A stretch of 64,000 nucleotides of DNA from Gammaproteobacteria bacterium (GTDB lineage Bacteria > Pseudomonadota > Gammaproteobacteria > Pseudomonadales > Pseudohongiellaceae), in assembly GCA_029245395.1 (NCBI GenBank), contig JAQWPL010000029.1, positions 62,001 through 126,000 on the forward strand. Reading direction: 5' to 3'. A model generated the notes under the pieces. It was not told the DNA's origin, ran no database searches, and worked only from the letters and a program-made list of their open reading frames with translations. The translations under genes and the position numbers were made by a program. Each line of letters opens with the position of its first letter. The stretch's first letter is position 1. Below are positions 60,419 to 64,000 of the stretch, one piece after another.

Positions 60419-62080
60419 TTGCCCACAGGGAAGGTGGAAACTCACCAGAAAAGTCCAAGCCAGACACTGCTTGATCATTTGCAGCTATTGGAAAAGCAGA
60501 TGCTGGCATTGCTCAACAACACCCCTGTCGCCACAGCGTTACTCAGAAAAGATACTCACATTTTTTGTAATGACGCCTAAGCCAGTTTACTGGGTATCGC
60601 TAACAGGAAGTCTGTGTTGGGCAAGTCGATAAATGACCTGGTTCATACAGATGAAGCTTCTCTTTGTGATGTGCTAACTAGCAATTGTAATGAAAAAAAG
60701 ACTTTCACACTGCAAGCCGGTCGCGCGGATAAATCCGCCATGCTTTCCCTGACTTTTTCCCACTCTGTGTTTCGAGGCCAGGATTGCCTGAAACTGGAAG
60801 CTATTCCTGCCAGCGGGAACGCACAACATCGCAGAAAAAAACAGCGTCGCAACAGCCAGGATTTGCTGACAAAACTGGAGAATAGTGATTTTTTTACTTC
60901 TCGCATTGAATCGGCAATCTCCTGCGCCCTTCAGACTAAAGTGATCAGCATCCTGTTGGTGATACGCATCGACAAATTCAAAAGCCTTCAAGAGACACTG
61001 GGCAGATCAGGGTCAAACAGAGTGATCGAAGACATCGGTGGTTTCCTTAAAACCGCAATCAATAAGCACTTTGCCGCGTCACGGTTGGCAGAAAATGAAT
61101 TTGCGTTGCTTTTGTTTAACACCAGTATGCAGGAGGGTCATAGTCTGAAGGAATACCTTGAGTCCAGACTCGCAGGTGCTTTTTCTACTTGCAACACAAA
61201 GGCAATGCCATTGCACCTGTCAACAGGCATGTCTGTAATTAACAGTAAAGCACTGGATGCCGAAGACATGATTAACAGGGCAAGACTCAATACTGATCAT
61301 GATTCAACGCCCAGGAATGAAAATATTGATTTGGCTGCTCTTGGAGAGACTGACTTTGACAAATTCAAGCTGGTGTATCAGCCTCTAATCTCTCTTCATG
61401 CAGATAATACAGAACGCTACGAAGTGCTAATACGGTATGAAGACGGCAACCGTCAGTTACTGTTACCCCACAGGTTTCTGCCCCAGGCCAGACTTGATAA
61501 CAAAACCGAAGACCTCGACAAGTGGGTGATATCCCACGTACTAGAACAGGCACATTACGCTGGAAATAATAGCCGGATGCTTTTCATTCATGTCGATGGG
61601 AGCACCCTGGCCAACCTGAACATGCTTTCATGGTTAAGCGCGAAATTGAAAACCTTCAGGGTATCAACAGACCAACTTGTTATTCAGATCAGCGAAAGTG
61701 TTTTTTACAACAACAAAACAATCGCTCTGGAGTTTTGTGCAGGTTTAAGAGAATTGGGGTTAGGCCTTTCCATTACAAAAATTAACAACTCTCTGGATCC
61801 CTTGCCCCTGCTAAATCAAGCAAAACCTGACTTTACAAGGCTGGATAAAAACCTGATTCAAGATTGTGCTTACAGTGTCCATCAACAACAGTTGGTAAAA
61901 AAACTGATCAATGCCATTCACTACCAGGAAATATTAGTAGGCGTCACCGAAATAGAAGAGTTTGAAATGCTGCCTTTGCTCTGGGAACTAGGCCTTGATA
62001 TTGTACAGGGCAATGTTTTTCAGGCACCTGACACCGAAATGCAATTTTGTTTTCCACAGAAAAGGGACATCATGCTATGA
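60419..62080 (+). pseudogene. PAS-GGDEF-EAL protein with an in-frame stop at codon 54
   Basis: A TTG at 60419 (AAAAGGAA upstream) opens a frame with THQKSPSQTLLDHLQLLEKQ and LALLNNTPVATALLRKDTHI, a PAS start, which meets TAA at 60578-60580. The frame continues after the stop (ASLLGIANRKSVLGKSINDL), completing the PAS domain. Then come a degenerate GGDEF (SRLAENEFALLLFNTSM, AENEF instead of GGDEF) and a degenerate EAL (YEVLIRY, but TKINN in place of DDFGT and VTEIE in place of AEGVE). Both enzymatic sites look lost. The part after the stop could be translated from a GTG at 60614 (488 residues). Nonsense mutation or sequencing error must be separated. Confidence 0.72.
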
Positions 62081-62175
62081 CCCTGTTCGGATACCGGGAG
62101 TTTTCCGCAATTTTCAGCTTTAGCACCGTGTTCACTCTCTTTTTCCTGCTATAGGCGATAAACTAGAGGCGAGTA

Positions 62176-63609
62176 TTGGAAATCCGGAAGCAGGCTTTGC
62201 TGAAGAATAAATCTCCACATCAACACCAGTCATCAGGGTCGTTTTCAGCCACCCTGTTCAGACTACAAACACGACATAAACTGGCGCTCAGTTTTTCCCT
62301 GCTATTTTTAATTATCACTGCGACTTTCTGGCTGTTGTTCCAAAATGAGCTTAACCGCTCTCTTAAGCAGTACAGTGATGTGTTGGGAGCTTCTCTGGCG
62401 CAGCAAGCCGCAATATCTATTCGAGAACTTGTTCTTGTGAATGATCCTCTCGCTCTTAATGTCGCACTGGGGCAACTGGTCCGAGACAATAATATTGTTT
62501 ATGCCTCAGTATATGATGTGGACGGCAATGCGCTGTCCAGTTCTGGCCAGGAACCCTCTGGTGTTGATAACAGTGTGATTTACAGTGCCAATATCCAGGT
62601 TCAGGAAGCTATTGCTGGTTCTGTACAACTGGCGCTGGATACACAGACTGTTTCTTCGTCCCAGTCACAAATGCGTAACCTCTTCCTGGTAACTCTGGCT
62701 GTCTCTCTGGTACTCGTTGTGCTTCTTGCATTTATTCTCAGCGGGCATATTACCTCCCCAATTTTACGCTTAAGAAACAGGCTGGATGAAAAATCAAAGG
62801 AGAATTCCCAGGAAGATAACCCGGGTGGAAATGAAGCTCAACAACTGGAACAGGCAGTAGAGACCATGTTGGCCCAAATAGAGGGCATGGAAGGACAGCT
62901 TCTGGAAACCGGCGTATGGGAAAGTGCAACCATAGCAGATGATGAAGAGCCCACCCGGCTGAATGCCAGCATCCTGATCGTCAAGGTAGTGAATATCAAT
63001 ACCGCTATCGAATTACTGCATCCAGCCACTTTGGCCAATTTGCTCCGGGAATATATTTTCTACCTGAGCCAGGCAGCACATTTATATGGCGGGAATCTGC
63101 AAAGGCCTGGTGGCGAATCAGTAATGGTATGTTTTCCTTCATCCATCTGTGGCGACCAACACAGTATTAACTCTCTATACTGCGCAGGTCTTTTTCAGGC
63201 CCTTATGACAAAAATAAATGCCCAGCATCGAAACAAAGGAGAGCAGGTGCTGGAGTTTCGTATGGCAATTCATTGTGGAGATATCTTTCAGGCACCCCAA
63301 TTGTCATCAGCATCCGTCAGTGACGTCCTTGGAAAAACCATTGATATCGCCTATTTCCTCAGTAAACAGGGCAAACCAAATGAGCTCGTAATCAGTGAGT
63401 CTGCTTGCTCACAGGCCAGGGAATTCGAACCAATAGAAACGGCAGGACAACATGAAATCAGTATGCCCGCTGACAATGTTTCATTTATGGCCTATATTCT
63501 GGGCCATGGTTTTGCAGCAAAAATGGGCAAGGTCAGAAAGCAGTGTTCTCATATTCTTGGTGAGACTCCGCACTTAAGAGCAGTTGATAACGCTAACGAC
63601 AGCGCTTAA
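62176..63609 (+). CDS. Membrane protein with AhpA/YtjB-like sensor and nucleotide cyclase-like domain
   Basis: A TTG at 62176 with AGAGGC upstream opens a 477-residue protein. It has a membrane helix (LALSFSLLFLIITATFWLLF), a periplasmic part similar to YtjB/AhpA-type sensors (LGASLAQQAAISIRELVLVN, IVYASVYDVDGNALSSSGQE), a second helix (LFLVTLAVSLVLVVLLAFIL), a HAMP-like segment (ITSPILRLRNRL) and a class III cyclase-like C-terminal domain (LNASILIVKVVNINTAIELL, FRMAIHCGDIFQAPQL). Metal-binding Asp residues typical of active cyclases are not evident. It lies between the broken EAL gene and a response regulator gene. Confidence 0.72.
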   Translation: MEIRKQALLKNKSPHQHQSSGSFSATLFRLQTRHKLALSFSLLFLIITATFWLLFQNELNRSLKQYSDVLGASLAQQAAISIRELVLVNDPLALNVALGQLVRDNNIVYASVYDVDGNALSSSGQEPSGVDNSVIYSANIQVQEAIAGSVQLALDTQTVSSSQSQMRNLFLVTLAVSLVLVVLLAFILSGHITSPILRLRNRLDEKSKENSQEDNPGGNEAQQLEQAVETMLAQIEGMEGQLLETGVWESATIADDEEPTRLNASILIVKVVNINTAIELLHPATLANLLREYIFYLSQAAHLYGGNLQRPGGESVMVCFPSSICGDQHSINSLYCAGLFQALMTKINAQHRNKGEQVLEFRMAIHCGDIFQAPQLSSASVSDVLGKTIDIAYFLSKQGKPNELVISESACSQAREFEPIETAGQHEISMPADNVSFMAYILGHGFAAKMGKVRKQCSHILGETPHLRAVDNANDSA

Positions 63610-63652
63610 GAGATTGTCAAAGCAAGGCTAAGGAGCATTAAACAATATCACT

Positions 63653-64000
63653 ATGGACGATCAAATTTACGTTGGCCACCCGTTTTACTTCTCCACACAG
63701 ATTGTAATGGTAGATGATGACCCGGATTTTCTCGATGACGTCAGCCTTATGCTCGATAGCAACCTGAGTTACTGCCTATACCAATCCGCCTCCGAAGCAC
63801 TTAACTATGTTAATTCAGCACACCAACAAGCAAACCTTCTGCAGCGCTGCTACAGCAATTACAAAACTGGTCACCAGGACTCAGATTCACTTTCCCATGT
63901 GGATATTGGCAAGTTGCATGAAGAAATTTTTAACCCTGCACGCTTCAAGACCTGCTCTACCGTAGTGGTTGACTATTCGATGCGAGAAATGAATGGGTTG
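63653..64000 (+). CDS. Response regulator receiver domain, cut by window edge
   Basis: The ATG at 63653 has AAGGAG about 22 bases upstream and begins MDDQIYVGHPFYFSTQIVMV, then DDDPDFLDDVSLMLDS, the receiver-type acidic pocket. The phospho-acceptor is probably the Asp in TVVVDYSMREMNGL, near the cut end. The spacer between the first acidic pocket and this Asp is longer than usual (about 50 extra residues with HQQANLLQRCYSNYK), so the fold has an insertion. The C-terminal output domain is outside the window. Confidence 0.8.
   Translation, partial: MDDQIYVGHPFYFSTQIVMVDDDPDFLDDVSLMLDSNLSYCLYQSASEALNYVNSAHQQANLLQRCYSNYKTGHQDSDSLSHVDIGKLHEEIFNPARFKTCSTVVVDYSMREMNGL

Overview
The window looks like a chromosomal segment of an aquatic (probably marine) gammaproteobacterium. 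Three gene blocks point there: rnr-rlmB / rpsF-rpsR-(membrane protein)-rplI / dnaB-alr-radA, orn-rsgA-rhodanese-psd, and epmA-efp-epmB. They are mixed with TonB, PepSY, DUF6152 and Tat-exported accessory genes of the kind common in oligotrophic marine lineages. I cannot name a genus from the sequence alone.

Layout. 0-9.3 kb: a PepSY membrane protein, a run of Tat-exported or flavin-linked enzymes (FAH family, class V aminotransferase, LLM oxidoreductase), dbpA, then a minus-strand cassette of DUF6152 plus two related secreted PDLxGxW proteins, one fused to a double VOC domain. 9.4-19 kb: accessory genes, including a Tat class II aldolase, a BrnT/BrnA module whose toxin gene carries a frameshift, a YncE-like propeller, a large TPR/TonB-C protein, an orphan IorB-like molybdenum hydroxylase, an Smr-like protein and an intact second brnTA module. 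19-24 kb: a second DUF6152/PDLxGxW cassette and an OpgB-like phosphoglycerol transferase. 24.7-28.9 kb: an AT-rich island ending exactly at the 3' end of tRNA-Leu(CAG). It holds an SGNH hydrolase, a NodU/CmcH carbamoyltransferase, a 49-residue DUF5989 protein and an SxtJ-like protein. 29-36.6 kb: MBL hydrolase, rnr-rlmB, higBA, rpsF-rpsR-membrane protein-rplI. 36.7-40.4 kb: a membrane-anchored winged-helix regulator and a TonB receptor sitting between rplI and dnaB. 41-46.2 kb: dnaB-alr-radA plus a protein with three DnaT-like domains. 46.3-53.3 kb: small accessory genes, a spermidine-synthase-like pair and an M13 peptidase. 53.4-60.4 kb: orn, rsgA, rhdA, psd, RDD, epmA, efp, epmB. 60.4-64 kb: a signalling cluster with a PAS-GGDEF-EAL gene broken by an in-frame TAA, a membrane cyclase-like protein and a response regulator cut by the window edge.

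How the parts fit. Core genes handle RNA decay (RNase R, Orn), ribosome assembly and modification (RlmB, RsgA, S6, S18, L9), EF-P beta-lysylation (EpmA, EpmB, EF-P), replication and repair (DnaB, RadA, DnaT-like) and phospholipid synthesis (Psd). The accessory genes are dominated by exported enzymes and by paralogous secreted protein cassettes of unknown substrate. Dispersed GGCGGA..TCCGCC repeats and heptamer tandem repeats sit in intergenic spaces around the accessory genes. Three toxin-antitoxin loci each carry a clear palindrome upstream.

The most rewarding places to look are the tRNA-Leu island with its carbamoyltransferase-DUF5989-SxtJ-SGNH set, the duplicated DUF6152/PDLxGxW cassettes, the triple-DnaT protein beside radA, and the two apparently broken genes (brnT and the PAS-GGDEF-EAL gene).
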